This document shows positions 53,355 to 62,295 of a stretch of DNA of 64,000 nt, piece after piece. The stretch lies in the NCBI RefSeq assembly GCF_900141785.1, contig NZ_FQYP01000005.1:310001-374000 (forward strand), written 5' to 3'. Source of the DNA: Aquimarina spongiae (lineage in GTDB: Bacteria > Bacteroidota > Bacteroidia > Flavobacteriales > Flavobacteriaceae). Each line of letters opens with the position of its first letter. The stretch's first letter is position 1. The translations under genes and the position numbers were made by a program. The notes under the pieces were generated by a model. The model saw only the letters and a program-made list of their open reading frames with translations. It was not told the origin of the DNA and ran no database searches.

Positions 53355-54454
53355 TCTTCTAGTTTTTGAGGTTCAAATTTTTTATTTATATATTTTTCTT
53401 CTCCTTTTACTTCTACGGAGTAATCTCCTAGTATGTCTTCGATATATACCATTTTTATTACAACCATAATGATGGCGACTACGGGTACTGCGAGTATTAA
53501 TCCCAATACACCTGTAAAAATCCCTAGAACAACCTGGGCAATCAAAATCATAGCTAATGGGAATGAGATCATCTTCCTTTGAATGATAGGAGTGATGATG
53601 TTACTCTCTACGGCTTGTATAAATGCATATAAAATACAGACGTAAATAGCATGATCTACCCCTTTCGTAAATGCGAGTAAAAATGCAGGAATTAAGGCTA
53701 TAATTGGTCCAAAATTTGGTATAAAAGTGATAAGTGCAGCAAAAATGGCTAAAGTTAATGCCAGAGGCACCCCGAGTATTGCTAATCCTATACCTGTAAG
53801 AACACCTACAACTATCATAGACAATAATTTTCCCAACAACCATTTCTTTAATGTATAACCCATGGTCAAAACTACCTGGTGGGCTCTTTCTCTTTTGGGT
53901 TTAGGAAATAATAAGATAATTCCTCGACTATACATTTTTGGTTGGATCATAAAGAAAAACCCAAGAAAGAAAATGATATAGATATCGGCTAATCCTCCAA
54001 AAAATGAACTGAAAAATAGTGTGAGTTTTTCACTATCTCGTTCATACTTTTTTTTGTAAATACGTATTTGTTGTATAACCCAATAACCCACTGGGCTGGA
54101 TTCTATTTTTTGCTGCGCTTCTTTAGCAGCTAGAGGTAATTCTTTATCCAATATTTGCATTTGCGATGAAACTCTAGGTGCTATACCAATTAAGGTTAAT
54201 GAAAATACTGTTACCACTAATAGTACTGATGCGAATAAAGATAAACCACTGTTGAAGGGGAGTTTCGATTCTATTGCAGAGGCTATTCCACGAAAAAAAG
54301 TAGCAAATAAAACACCTGCCAAAATAAGCAATAAAACTTTAAAACCTTTAAGAATCAAAAAAGTACACAGTATCATAATGATGACGATACTAGTGGATTT
54401 TATAATTTTTTTGCTGAAATCACTAATGTTAAAAATAGACTCTTTTTTTTTCAA
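53351..54454 (-). CDS. AI-2E family transporter
   Basis: This 367-residue membrane protein has about eight hydrophobic segments (for example STSIVIIMILCTFLILKGFK and LLSMIVVGVLTGIGLAILGV). The family ILGVPLALTLAIFAALITFI and PNFGPIIALIPAFLLAFTKG signatures are present. AI-2E proteins export autoinducer-2 or other solutes, and many are Na+/H+ antiporter-like. The stop overlaps the Lys-rich mini-gene. It is 24 bp downstream of the hypothetical gene at 54479. Confidence 0.9.
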   Translation of the reverse strand: MKKKESIFNISDFSKKIIKSTSIVIIMILCTFLILKGFKVLLLILAGVLFATFFRGIASAIESKLPFNSGLSLFASVLLVVTVFSLTLIGIAPRVSSQMQILDKELPLAAKEAQQKIESSPVGYWVIQQIRIYKKKYERDSEKLTLFFSSFFGGLADIYIIFFLGFFFMIQPKMYSRGIILLFPKPKRERAHQVVLTMGYTLKKWLLGKLLSMIVVGVLTGIGLAILGVPLALTLAIFAALITFIPNFGPIIALIPAFLLAFTKGVDHAIYVCILYAFIQAVESNIITPIIQRKMISFPLAMILIAQVVLGIFTGVLGLILAVPVVAIIMVVIKMVYIEDILGDYSVEVKGEEKYINKKFEPQKLEE

Positions 54455-54478
54455 AACTTTTGATTTAATAAGATAGGA

Positions 54479-54811
54479 TCAAATAATATAAGCTTTATTA
54501 GAAATGTTTTGTTCTGGGACATGGTTAAAAAACTCAATTATAGCTTGATTAGCGGCGGCGCCATATGAAACCAAAAAACTGCCTTTGTAACCGTCACTAT
54601 CTTCCATAATATAAAGTATGGATAGGTTGGCAGGATTTCTAATACCCTCGAAGCGATGTTGCGCTACGATGCTAATATCCTTCGGCTTGTGCGCGCATTT
54701 TGTCAAACTATTGACTATTTTATTTTTCTCAAAATAAAAATTAGTCGCGTATCCTATATCGGCGTACTTTTTTATGTAATATTTTTCGTTTTTTGGAAGA
54801 TTTGCTTTCAT
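54479..54811 (-). CDS. Hypothetical protein
   Basis: The start at ATG 54811 gives MKANLPKNEKYYIKKYADIG (110 residues). A longer frame from 54844 overlaps the upstream mini-gene. It is cytoplasmic and soluble with no domain signature. SLTKCAHKPKDISIVAQHRF and YKGSFLVSYGAAANQAIIEF are the distinctive segments. It is part of a run of short genes upstream of the AI-2E exporter. Function is unknown. Confidence 0.55.
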   Translation of the reverse strand: MKANLPKNEKYYIKKYADIGYATNFYFEKNKIVNSLTKCAHKPKDISIVAQHRFEGIRNPANLSILYIMEDSDGYKGSFLVSYGAAANQAIIEFFNHVPEQNISNKAYII

Positions 54812-54824
54812 AAAATGAAATAGT

Positions 54825-54962
54825 TTAGCCCACAACTGTTTCAAAAATTATTAAGAAATAAATACACATTACAATAAAAGAAGCTATAAATAGTGGAACA
54901 ACTAGTTTTACCACTTTTTGAGGATTTAGGTTTTGAAAGTATTTGCCTGAGTTTTTTTTCAT
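54825..54962 (-). CDS. 45-residue single-pass membrane protein
   Basis: ATG at 54962 to TAA at 54825 encodes MKKNSGKYFQNLNPQKVVKL and then a long hydrophobic helix VVPLFIASFIVMCIYFLIIF. It lies 13 bp upstream of the hypothetical gene start and fits the short membrane stress peptides of this region. Family unknown. Confidence 0.65.
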   Translation of the reverse strand: MKKNSGKYFQNLNPQKVVKLVVPLFIASFIVMCIYFLIIFETVVG

Positions 54963-54989
54963 ATGTCATGGTTGTTTATTTTACATAAT

Positions 54990-55032
54990 AATAAACGGGT
55001 AAAAAATCTACCCCAGATATTACCCGTTTATT
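54990..55032 (-). terminator. Terminator-like hairpin of the 55060 gene
   Basis: AATAAACGGGTAA and TTACCCGTTTATT are a perfect 13-bp inverted repeat around a loop, with T-rich flanks on the minus strand. It lies 28 bp after the stop of the small lipoprotein gene. Confidence 0.85.
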
Positions 55033-55059
55033 CATCCTCAACAATTTTTCTATACGTTT

Positions 55060-55242
55060 TTAGTTCCCATCAGTTGCATCATCAACTTCATCCTTTACTT
55101 CTTCGGCTGCTTCTTCAATGCCTTCTCCAACTTCTTCTACTCCGTCTTTTATTTTTTCTCCTGTACTTTTCTTTTCTCTACAACTTGTTAATATAGTTGC
55201 AACAAAAACAAAAGAAAACAAGGTTATTATAACTTTTTTCAT
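55060..55242 (-). CDS. Small acidic lipoprotein
   Basis: This 60-residue protein has a lipoprotein signal (SFVFVATILTSC, lipobox LTSC). A Glu/Lys/Val-rich helix (EKIKDGVEEVGEGIEEAAEE) forms the whole mature part, resembling CsbD/entericidin-like stress peptides. It lies 24 bp after the DUF1328 gene, suggesting one transcript, and ends at a strong hairpin terminator. It probably acts in the envelope under stress. Confidence 0.8.
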   Translation of the reverse strand: MKKVIITLFSFVFVATILTSCREKKSTGEKIKDGVEEVGEGIEEAAEEVKDEVDDATDGN

Positions 55243-55265
55243 GATATGTTTAATTTTAAATTTAA

Positions 55266-55430
55266 TTATGCCTTAAATCTTTTTCCAAAAATTAACGATA
55301 CTATAAATAATACGATAAAAATGAAAAATAAAACTTTGGCAATACTAGCTGCACCTGCAGCAATACCTCCAAATCCAAATATTCCCGCTACTAGTGCTAG
55401 GATTATAAAAATGACTGTCCAACGTAACAT
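55266..55430 (-). CDS. DUF1328 small membrane protein
   Basis: ATG at 55430 to TAA at 55266 encodes 54 residues. They begin [20 protein letters not shown] and continue with a second hydrophobic part ([19 protein letters not shown]). The [15 protein letters not shown] turn is the DUF1328 (YtjA-type) signature. This family is a general envelope-stress small membrane protein of unknown mechanism. It heads the stress-like minus-strand cluster. Confidence 0.88.
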   Translation of the reverse strand: MLRWTVIFIILALVAGIFGFGGIAAGAASIAKVLFFIFIVLFIVSLIFGKRFKA

Positions 55431-55635
55431 AATAATTGTGTTTTTTAGTTAATATTATTGTCTTAGTACTTAAAGGATCTTTAAGAACTTGTGTAACAAA
55501 GATCATGAGATATCAGACAAAAGCTTTGCTGTATCACTAGTATTGTTAACTCCATTGCAAATAGGGATTCTGAAAGTATGCTTCTTACCTTAAAATGCAG
55601 TATCTTTAGCTATATTCAGTTTCTAATCCTATTTA

Positions 55636-56679
55636 ATGAGAAAAAAAATAAGTATACAAGACCATAGCGTTCATAAGGTCGTAATTGATTTAGCCACTAG
55701 CTTGGGAGTAGATTATGAACAAACTCATCATGAATGCTGTGTTCGATTACCCGACGAAATGGGTTCTGGATATGTTAGGTCTTTTCAGTTTGATTTTGGA
55801 GTAGGTGTGGTAGAAACGGATTATTTACTTAATAAGGAATTTAGATTCGAATTGGAAAAGGGTACGATTCATCCTCTAAAGGTTATTTTCAATAGAGAAT
55901 CAAGTTTTTTTCATGGTTTTGAAGAAGGTAAAGAATTACATGAGGTTCGAAGATTGGAAAATACGATGGTAGCAAGTACTCCCACCAACAACCACATTTT
56001 TAAAATTCCTGCGAATGTACCAATATGCATTTTTAGTTTAGAGATCAACAGAAAATTGTTTGAAGAAAAAATAGAGTCTTTCCTTCCTAATATGAATACC
56101 GATTTGATTGATCTTTTCAGGGATGTAAATGGAATCAAACAATTTTATTACAAAAATTATTACAGTCTTGAAATATCAAAATTTATTTCTGAATTTACAG
56201 AATGTGAGCTTACCGGTTTTATGCGACAGGTGTATCTTGAAGGGAAGGCTTATGAGATTTTAACGTTTCAACTCAAACAATATCTTGATGATTTAAATGA
56301 ACCTGATAAGCGTTTGATTTTAAGGCAATCTACAGTAGAGTCTATACAAAAAGCAACATCCATTATAAGAGACGAAATAGAAAGTATGGATAACGTCGTA
56401 AATCTGGCAAAACGCGTTGGATTAAACCAAAATACACTTCAGAACGGATTTCAACAATTATATAAAACTTCGGTTAACGAGTATATCAGAAATTATAGAA
56501 TTGAAAAGGCTAAAGAATTTTTAGAGTCGTCTGATCTCAATATAACTCAAATCACTTACAAAGTTGGGATCAATTCTAGAAGCTATTTTTCAAAACTTTT
56601 CAAAAAAAAATATGGTGTTAGTCCTAAGCAATATTTGGATCAGATTAGAAATCAGAAAGATGATTCTCGATCTGCATAA
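55636..56679 (+). CDS. AraC family transcriptional regulator, paralogue 1
   Basis: This 347-residue protein has an N-terminal ~220-residue sensing region (SFFHGFEEGKELHEVRRLEN is shared with its paralogues) and a C-terminal AraC HTH (about 240-345). The HTH contains NLAKRVGLNQNTLQNGFQQL, ITYKVGINSRSYFSKLFKKK and YGVSPKQYLDQI. It is similar in layout to the proteins at 56848 and 59240. The sensed molecule is unknown. Confidence 0.88.
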   Translation: MRKKISIQDHSVHKVVIDLATSLGVDYEQTHHECCVRLPDEMGSGYVRSFQFDFGVGVVETDYLLNKEFRFELEKGTIHPLKVIFNRESSFFHGFEEGKELHEVRRLENTMVASTPTNNHIFKIPANVPICIFSLEINRKLFEEKIESFLPNMNTDLIDLFRDVNGIKQFYYKNYYSLEISKFISEFTECELTGFMRQVYLEGKAYEILTFQLKQYLDDLNEPDKRLILRQSTVESIQKATSIIRDEIESMDNVVNLAKRVGLNQNTLQNGFQQLYKTSVNEYIRNYRIEKAKEFLESSDLNITQITYKVGINSRSYFSKLFKKKYGVSPKQYLDQIRNQKDDSRSA

Positions 56680-56847
56680 AATTAATCTTCTGAAGTACTC
56701 CCGTTCTCTCTTTTTTGAATAAATTTTTGACAAAAAATTACCGCCTTAACAGACCAATAGTGTTATTATAAGTTTCAAAATTGTTAACCTGTTTAACGTA
56801 AATCCGATTTCTTTGTACAATTCAAAAAAAGACTTAGAAGTACAGGA

Positions 56848-57861
56848 ATGCGCGTAATCGAGATCAAAAGTATAGAGGGAGCAGAAATCCTCGAACAACT
56901 CAAAATATATTTGCAAGGTAGTTTAAAAGAACAATGGGGAGAATATGTTTTGGAGTTTGATAATGAATTGGGCAAGGGGATGATACGTAGTATCGCCTTT
57001 GATTGGGGTGTTTCTCTGGTTGATTACGATGTTAATTTTACAGAAGACATCAAGATTGTTTTTAATATAGCTGATGCTAATCCTATAGAATTCATCTTTG
57101 TTTCTGAGGGAAGTCTAGAGTATTCTAATGATTCTGACCCTCGACCAAGAAGTTTTGAGCGTTATCAGAATATTATTATTTCTTCCAGGAAAAATTCTAT
57201 TGAAACTTACATTTTTCCAAAAAAAGTAGCTATCAAAGTAAATTTTATTTACGTGTTGAGAAAGGAGTATTCAAAGAAAAGAAATAATAATTTATCTTTT
57301 CTAAGCAAGAGTTTACTTGATGTTTTTCAAGACGGGAATTCTGAAACTCGATATAGTCATTTTGGAAATTTTAATCTTAAAATTGCAGATCAGATACGAC
57401 AGTTACAGGAAAGCTATGAGAGCGGTATTGTGCGTACTTTGTCTATAGAAGGTCAACTTAATTTGATTTTGGCTATGCAAATGTTAGAGCATAGCAATCA
57501 CGAAAGTGGGATGGTATTGCCAGAATCCCTATCCAAATCAGATATCAAAAAGATTCATAAACTGTCTGAGTATATTATAGATAATATCTCCGAACCTTTA
57601 TCGGTTGATATTTTGGCCACCAGAGCAGGACTTAGCACAAAAAAATTACAACTTGGTTTTAGGGTCTTATATTCCAAATCTGTAAATGAATATATTAGGC
57701 AGTTAAAACTAGAAATATCCAGAGATTATATCAAAAATACGGATGATTCTATATCCGAAATTGTCTATAAAATAGGCTTTAAAAGTAGAAGCTATTTTTC
57801 TAAGATATTTTTTGAGAAATATGGGATTTTACCTGCCGAATACCGCAAAAAAATAAGATAA
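56848..57861 (+). CDS. AraC family transcriptional regulator, paralogue 2
   Basis: This 337-residue protein has the same two-part layout. The sensing part contains NPIEFIFVSEGSLEYSNDSD and the HTH (about 230-335) contains LATRAGLSTKKLQLGFRVLY, IVYKIGFKSRSYFSKIFFEK and YGILPAEYRKKI. It is less similar to paralogue 1 in the N-terminus. Tandem arrangement with 55636 and, after two intervening genes, with 59240 indicates local duplication. Confidence 0.88.
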   Translation: MRVIEIKSIEGAEILEQLKIYLQGSLKEQWGEYVLEFDNELGKGMIRSIAFDWGVSLVDYDVNFTEDIKIVFNIADANPIEFIFVSEGSLEYSNDSDPRPRSFERYQNIIISSRKNSIETYIFPKKVAIKVNFIYVLRKEYSKKRNNNLSFLSKSLLDVFQDGNSETRYSHFGNFNLKIADQIRQLQESYESGIVRTLSIEGQLNLILAMQMLEHSNHESGMVLPESLSKSDIKKIHKLSEYIIDNISEPLSVDILATRAGLSTKKLQLGFRVLYSKSVNEYIRQLKLEISRDYIKNTDDSISEIVYKIGFKSRSYFSKIFFEKYGILPAEYRKKIR

Positions 57862-57990
57862 AATATTAGAAATTCACAATGGTACTGTCGTCTGAATAAA
57901 TGCCTATTATTACCCCAAAATAAATTTGATTCATATCTTATTATTTAGTATGAAACGTAACAGTCTAATCTTAAAAACCTACTATATTAG

Positions 57991-58293
57991 ATGCAAGGTG
58001 AGAGAACAATTGTACATTTAAAATTTCAATCCACATTAACAGAATTAGAATTAAAAAAAATTGTAGAAAATAGAAAAGAAAAGGTTAGGGAGATTAAAGG
58101 TCTATTCTCTTTTTATTGTCACTACAATGATGAAACCAAAACTTTGGGAGCCACCTATATTTTTGAAAATATTGATCTTGCGAGAGCATATATCGGTAAC
58201 TTTATGATCAACGGACTCGGTCCAAAATATGGGATTATACCCATGACTCTAAAAATTGATATGGCTCAAATTAAAAAAGAATTTCAATTTTAG
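57991..58293 (+). CDS. Hypothetical small protein, YdhR-like fold possible
   Basis: This 100-residue protein begins MQGERTIVHLKFQSTLTELE. The alternating strand-helix order (IVHLKFQ strand, ELKKIVENRKEKVREI helix, FSFYCHYNDETKTLGATYIF strands, then DLARAYIGNFMINGLGPKYG) suggests a ferredoxin-like dimeric alpha-beta barrel such as YdhR/antibiotic monooxygenase-like proteins. No catalytic residues are obvious. It stands alone between the AraC and SRAP genes. Confidence 0.55.
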   Translation: MQGERTIVHLKFQSTLTELELKKIVENRKEKVREIKGLFSFYCHYNDETKTLGATYIFENIDLARAYIGNFMINGLGPKYGIIPMTLKIDMAQIKKEFQF

Positions 58294-58310
58294 ACAGAAG
58301 ATACTTATGA

Positions 58311-59012
58311 CTAGGGAATCGGGATGTTTTTGTAGTACACCGGATCTAACATAGAGGTATATGCAATATCATTCTTGAAGAATTCTTTGGCAATAGGGTG
58401 CGACCTAAATTTTGGAACTGATGTATGATCTAGTATGGTATCGAGCTTGTCCCTAGGGGCTTTTGAATCCAGCCATGTTTGATAAAATTCTTTTGGGATT
58501 ACAAGAGGCATAGTGTTATTTAAATTCTGAATTTTACTGATTATTCCTTTAGACTCTGTTAATAGAATAGAACTTGTAATAAAGCCATCGGATAATGTAT
58601 TGTATATGCCTCCCATACAAAAGGGTTGTTGATTTTCTAAATATACATAGTAAGGATGTAAAGACCCTTGGTAAAGGTGATAAATAAAAAAGCCTGTTAC
58701 CACTACTAGACATCTTCTTTGTTGGTAGGGTTGTTCAAAAAAGTAATCAGAACTTAGTTTATCTTTAGTAGTAGTAATTGTTTGCAGGACTTTTTGAAAA
58801 TCCTTCCAATCATCATAATAATCAAAAGGTAAGATCCCCCAAATAGCAAAAGAAATGTAGTCGGGATTGTCTAAGGTAATAACTGATAAAGTAGATTCAT
58901 AGTTTCCGTCAATTACAGGGTTCGGAACATAAAGTTTAGGGTATTTGAAAGGCACGCCCATTTCATTTTCTAAACGTTCTCTATTTGCAATATTTGAAAC
59001 TTGTTTTAACAT
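58311..59012 (-). CDS. Catalytically degenerate SRAP (YedK/HMCES-like) protein
   Basis: This 233-residue protein has the SRAP fold. The opening MLKQVSN replaces the canonical Met-Cys2. RRCLVVVTGFFIYH has no Glu at the GFYEW position, and NNTMPLVIP carries Asn in place of the H-x-R-M-P histidine. The three residues needed to crosslink and release abasic sites (Cys2, Glu105, His160 of YedK) are therefore all missing, though overall SRAP blocks (DDWKDFQKVLQT and IQNLNNTMPLV) are retained. It may bind DNA without the chemistry. A role is unknown. Confidence 0.85.
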   Translation of the reverse strand: MLKQVSNIANRERLENEMGVPFKYPKLYVPNPVIDGNYESTLSVITLDNPDYISFAIWGILPFDYYDDWKDFQKVLQTITTTKDKLSSDYFFEQPYQQRRCLVVVTGFFIYHLYQGSLHPYYVYLENQQPFCMGGIYNTLSDGFITSSILLTESKGIISKIQNLNNTMPLVIPKEFYQTWLDSKAPRDKLDTILDHTSVPKFRSHPIAKEFFKNDIAYTSMLDPVYYKNIPIP

Positions 59013-59239
59013 TCAACTTATATCTGTACGCAAGTAAATAAAAATACGCAGCGTAAATTACCTTGTTTCATTTAATTACTAACGCATATGATAAAATATA
59101 ACGTATAAATTTAACGAATGTTTAGTTTGTGAATCGATAGAGTCATAGAAAAATCTAAAAACGTTAAACAAAGCAAGTTTATTACGTTACATTTGGGTGT
59201 AAGTTTCTGATAATTAATATTATATATGCTCAAGGTGTA

Positions 59240-60286
59240 ATGGTGAAGACGATGAGCTCATTTCGTAATGATATACCTCCTGAATTTTTTCAATTCCAGG
59301 AGTTGTTAGAGGGTGTTCTTGAAAAAAAGTACGATACTTATAGTATTATACCAAATAAACAAGTTGGTACTGGAAAGGTGAGATTTATTAATCTTCAATA
59401 TGGGCTACAATCGTTTGATTTTGATTTAACTCCATCTCAGGATTTAGAAATTCCAATTAAATGCATTACGTTTACTTCTCTTCAATTTTTATATTGTTTA
59501 GAAGGGTCTTGTTCACATCAGTTTGATGATTTGGATAAAGTACATACGATAGAACAATTTCAAACTGCAGTCATACATACTGAGCAAGGGTTGGTTAATC
59601 GAATTTTTGTAAAGGCAGGGGAACGTTTAGTGCTTAACATATTGGTAGTCAATAAAAAGGAATATTTTGCCAAGTTTGATGCGGATTCCAACAAGTTTGA
59701 AAGAAGAATTCAGGATCTTCTTAGGAAGATTGGTACTAGAAAAAGGTATTATCATTCCGGAGGACATAGTTTAAAAATTGCAGAACAATTAAAATTACTT
59801 ATCGGTATAGAATATGCCAATGAAATTTCCGAAATGTTGTCGCAAAGAGGAAGATACTATTTGGTATTAGCCAGACACATAGAAAAATTTTGTCAGGAGG
59901 TTGGTAATAATCAAAATACTAGCGGTTTATTGAAAAATGAATTGAAAGAGATAACCATTACAAGTGACTACATCAAAACACGACCAGAGGATCAACATAC
60001 TATAAAAACATTGTGTGCTAGATCTGGTCTTTCTCCCGCAAAATTACAAGAGGGTTTTAAATTTATGTTTAATAGGACAGTTTCTGATTTTATTAGAAAT
60101 GTGCGCTTAGAACAGGCAGAAAAACTTATTCGCACTACCGATTTAACCATTTCAGAAGTTACTTACTCTGTTGGGCTCACCAGTAGAAGCTATTTTTGCA
60201 AAATTTTTAAAAAGAGGTATAATTATAGTCCAAAAGAATATAAAATCAAATGCCTAAGGTATCTTAAAGAATCGACTCAAGAATAA
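59240..60286 (+). CDS. AraC family transcriptional regulator, paralogue 3
   Basis: This 348-residue protein begins MVKTMSSFRNDIPPEFFQFQ. The sensing half includes LQFLYCLEGSCSHQFDDLDK. The AraC HTH (about 245-345) has LCARSGLSPAKLQEGFKFMF and VTYSVGLTSRSYFCKIFKKR, with YSPKEYK at the end. It is divergent from the degenerate SRAP gene (228-bp gap) and may control it, though no operator is clear. It is the third of three paralogues in 5 kb. Confidence 0.88.
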   Translation: MVKTMSSFRNDIPPEFFQFQELLEGVLEKKYDTYSIIPNKQVGTGKVRFINLQYGLQSFDFDLTPSQDLEIPIKCITFTSLQFLYCLEGSCSHQFDDLDKVHTIEQFQTAVIHTEQGLVNRIFVKAGERLVLNILVVNKKEYFAKFDADSNKFERRIQDLLRKIGTRKRYYHSGGHSLKIAEQLKLLIGIEYANEISEMLSQRGRYYLVLARHIEKFCQEVGNNQNTSGLLKNELKEITITSDYIKTRPEDQHTIKTLCARSGLSPAKLQEGFKFMFNRTVSDFIRNVRLEQAEKLIRTTDLTISEVTYSVGLTSRSYFCKIFKKRYNYSPKEYKIKCLRYLKESTQE

Positions 60287-60417
60287 TTTTTTATCTACAT
60301 ATAATCAAAAATGCTCTTTTGTTTCTAAGAATTCGTATTGAGTTAGTTAAATTTTCTTTTGAGTCAATCTTAACAAGTGTAGATGTTAATTTTGAAATAG
60401 TAAATAAAATTTAAATT

Positions 60418-61002
60418 ATGAAAAAAACAACAATATGCATTGCACTATCGACATCTATTCTTTTCTCAAGTTGCTTGGGATCATTTAGTGCATTTAACGG
60501 ACTTAAAGATTGGAATCAAGATCTTACCGATAGTAGATTTGTAAATAACTTGGTCTTTTGGGGGTTAAATATCATACCGGTATATGGTTTATTCTTTTTG
60601 GGAGATACATTGATTTTTAACGTGATTGAATTTTGGAGTGGATCAAACCCTCTTGCAATGAATGAAGGTGAAAGCGAAACACAAATTGTAGAGCGAGATG
60701 GAAATACTTACAAAATGACAGCTTCCAAAAATAGACTACAAATTCATATTGTAGAGGGAATACGAAAAGGAGAAAAATTGGATTTGGTTTACAGCCCTTC
60801 TCACAAAACTTGGAGTGCAATAAAAGCTAATGGAGAACTTATTAAACTCTCTTCTTTTAAAGATGGTTTTTATGTAGTACATCTGCCTGATGGGGGAAAA
60901 GTAAAAATAAATCCAAGTGAATCTAACGATAAAGGATTGGCACTATTACATCATAAAATTATTTCGTTTCAGGATTGTCTGTTAACAGAAAATGACCAAT
61001 AA
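60418..61002 (+). CDS. DUF3332 family lipoprotein
   Basis: This 194-residue protein has a lipobox SSC (MKKTTICIALSTSILFSSCL). A hydrophobic segment (FWGLNIIPVYGLFFLGDTLI) follows at about 45-65, then an N-x-D-x-W-N-x-D-type core typical of DUF3332. The C-terminal half is beta-rich. It is probably envelope-associated. A strong terminator at 61027-61056 separates it from the DUF748 gene. Confidence 0.85.
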   Translation: MKKTTICIALSTSILFSSCLGSFSAFNGLKDWNQDLTDSRFVNNLVFWGLNIIPVYGLFFLGDTLIFNVIEFWSGSNPLAMNEGESETQIVERDGNTYKMTASKNRLQIHIVEGIRKGEKLDLVYSPSHKTWSAIKANGELIKLSSFKDGFYVVHLPDGGKVKINPSESNDKGLALLHHKIISFQDCLLTENDQ

Positions 61003-61026
61003 TTAGTATTGTCTGCAGATATTCGT

Positions 61027-61056
61027 AAAGAGATTGTTCTTAGAGCAATCTCTTTT
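61027..61056 (+). terminator. Intrinsic terminator of the DUF3332 gene
   Basis: AAAGAGATTG and CAATCTCTTT pair around TTCTTAGAG, followed by TTTT on the plus strand, 24 bp after the stop codon. Confidence 0.9.
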
Positions 61057-61090
61057 TTGATTTAAGAATTAATTATTCTATTTTGAAAAT

Positions 61091-62185
61091 ATGATGAAAA
61101 GTAAGAAAAAGGCTTTTACGAAAAGAAAACTAGTGGTTATAACAGTTATAATAGCGGTAATTCTAATTGTGGGTAGACTTTTACTGCCTTTTTATGTCAA
61201 AGAATACGTGAATGAAGTCTTGGCCGATATTCCTGGATATCACGGCCAGGTTGAGGGTATAAATATTTGTTTACTTCGGGGGGCTTATGAAATCGAATAT
61301 TTGTCATTACAAAAAATACAAGCCGACTCTAAAGTTCCATTTCTAGACTTCAAAAGAACTAACATTTCAATAGAGTGGACTGCTCTCTTCAAAGGAAAGA
61401 TCGTAAGTGAAATTGTAATGACTGAACCAAAATTAAATTATGTTTTTGAAGATCAAGGGACTGGTGATTCAGAATCACCTGTGTTAAATGATTGGACCAA
61501 AGCGTTAACAGATTTGGTTCCTATTGATATTAATAGATTAGAAATTATTAACGGAAAAGCTTCTTTTATCCAGCTATCCACGAGTCCTACCATTGACCTC
61601 TATTTTGATCAGATTAGTTTGGAGGCAAAAAATTTAAAAAACGTAGCACGGGAAAATTTAGAGTTGCCCTCTACGATAAGAGCCAATGCAGTTTCAATAG
61701 GACAGGGAAATGTTCAATTAGAGGGAAAACTTGACCTGATAAAAACAATTCCAGATATGGATATTTCGTTTTCATTAGAAAAAACAAATATGAAGTCGTT
61801 AAATGATTTTACTCATCATTATACCGGACTAGATTTTGAAGAAGGCGATCTAAGTATTTATAGTGAAGTGGTTATAGTAGACAGCTATTTAAAAGGATAC
61901 ATCAAACCAATACTTACAAATGCCAAGTTAATCGGTAATGACGATGGTTTTTTAGATACTTTGTGGGAGGGTTTTGTGGGATTTTTCAAATTTCTTCTAA
62001 AAAATCATAAGAAAGATTCCCTGGCGACTAAGGTCCCTTTACAGGGAAATTTAAATAATGTAAAAACAAGTAGTTGGAATGCGATATTAAATATTTTTAA
62101 AAATGCTTGGATTAAAGCTTTTGAGAATGTGACAGATGATTCTATTAATTTCGAAAATGTTCAAAAAGAAATGGATAAAAAATGA
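61091..62185 (+). CDS. DUF748 domain protein (AsmA-like, inner membrane)
   Basis: This 364-residue protein has an N-terminal membrane anchor (KLVVITVIIAVILIVGRLLL) and a long periplasmic beta-helix-like region. GIVVSEIVMTEPKLNYVFED-style repeats (KIVSEIVMTEPKLNY), then PIDINRLEIINGKASFIQL, are characteristic of DUF748/AsmA-type proteins linked to lipid or outer-membrane homeostasis. It is shorter than the largest DUF748 members. It is preceded by a terminator and is probably a separate transcript. The role in envelope lipid transport is inferred. Confidence 0.8.
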   Translation: MMKSKKKAFTKRKLVVITVIIAVILIVGRLLLPFYVKEYVNEVLADIPGYHGQVEGINICLLRGAYEIEYLSLQKIQADSKVPFLDFKRTNISIEWTALFKGKIVSEIVMTEPKLNYVFEDQGTGDSESPVLNDWTKALTDLVPIDINRLEIINGKASFIQLSTSPTIDLYFDQISLEAKNLKNVARENLELPSTIRANAVSIGQGNVQLEGKLDLIKTIPDMDISFSLEKTNMKSLNDFTHHYTGLDFEEGDLSIYSEVVIVDSYLKGYIKPILTNAKLIGNDDGFLDTLWEGFVGFFKFLLKNHKKDSLATKVPLQGNLNNVKTSSWNAILNIFKNAWIKAFENVTDDSINFENVQKEMDKK

Positions 62186-62269
62186 TCAAGATCATTTGAT
62201 TTAAAGACTTCTTAAAAACACTCATCACAGTCTTTTCGAGGCTGTTACACCTATCAAATAATCTTGATC
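62184..62269. repeat. Long inverted repeat between convergent genes
   Basis: GATCAAGATCATTTGAT (62184-62200) and ATCAAATAATCTTGATC (62253-62269) form a 17-bp inverted repeat with one mismatch and a 52-nt loop. It lies between the convergent DUF748 and DUF2383 genes and is a likely bidirectional terminator or mRNA-stabilising structure. Confidence 0.7.
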
Positions 62270-62295
62270 CTTGAAAATAGAATTAATAGAAATTA

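Noticed and set aside
55246..55452. 68-codon plus-strand frame
   Set aside because: It is antisense to the DUF1328 gene, which has a recognised family pattern.
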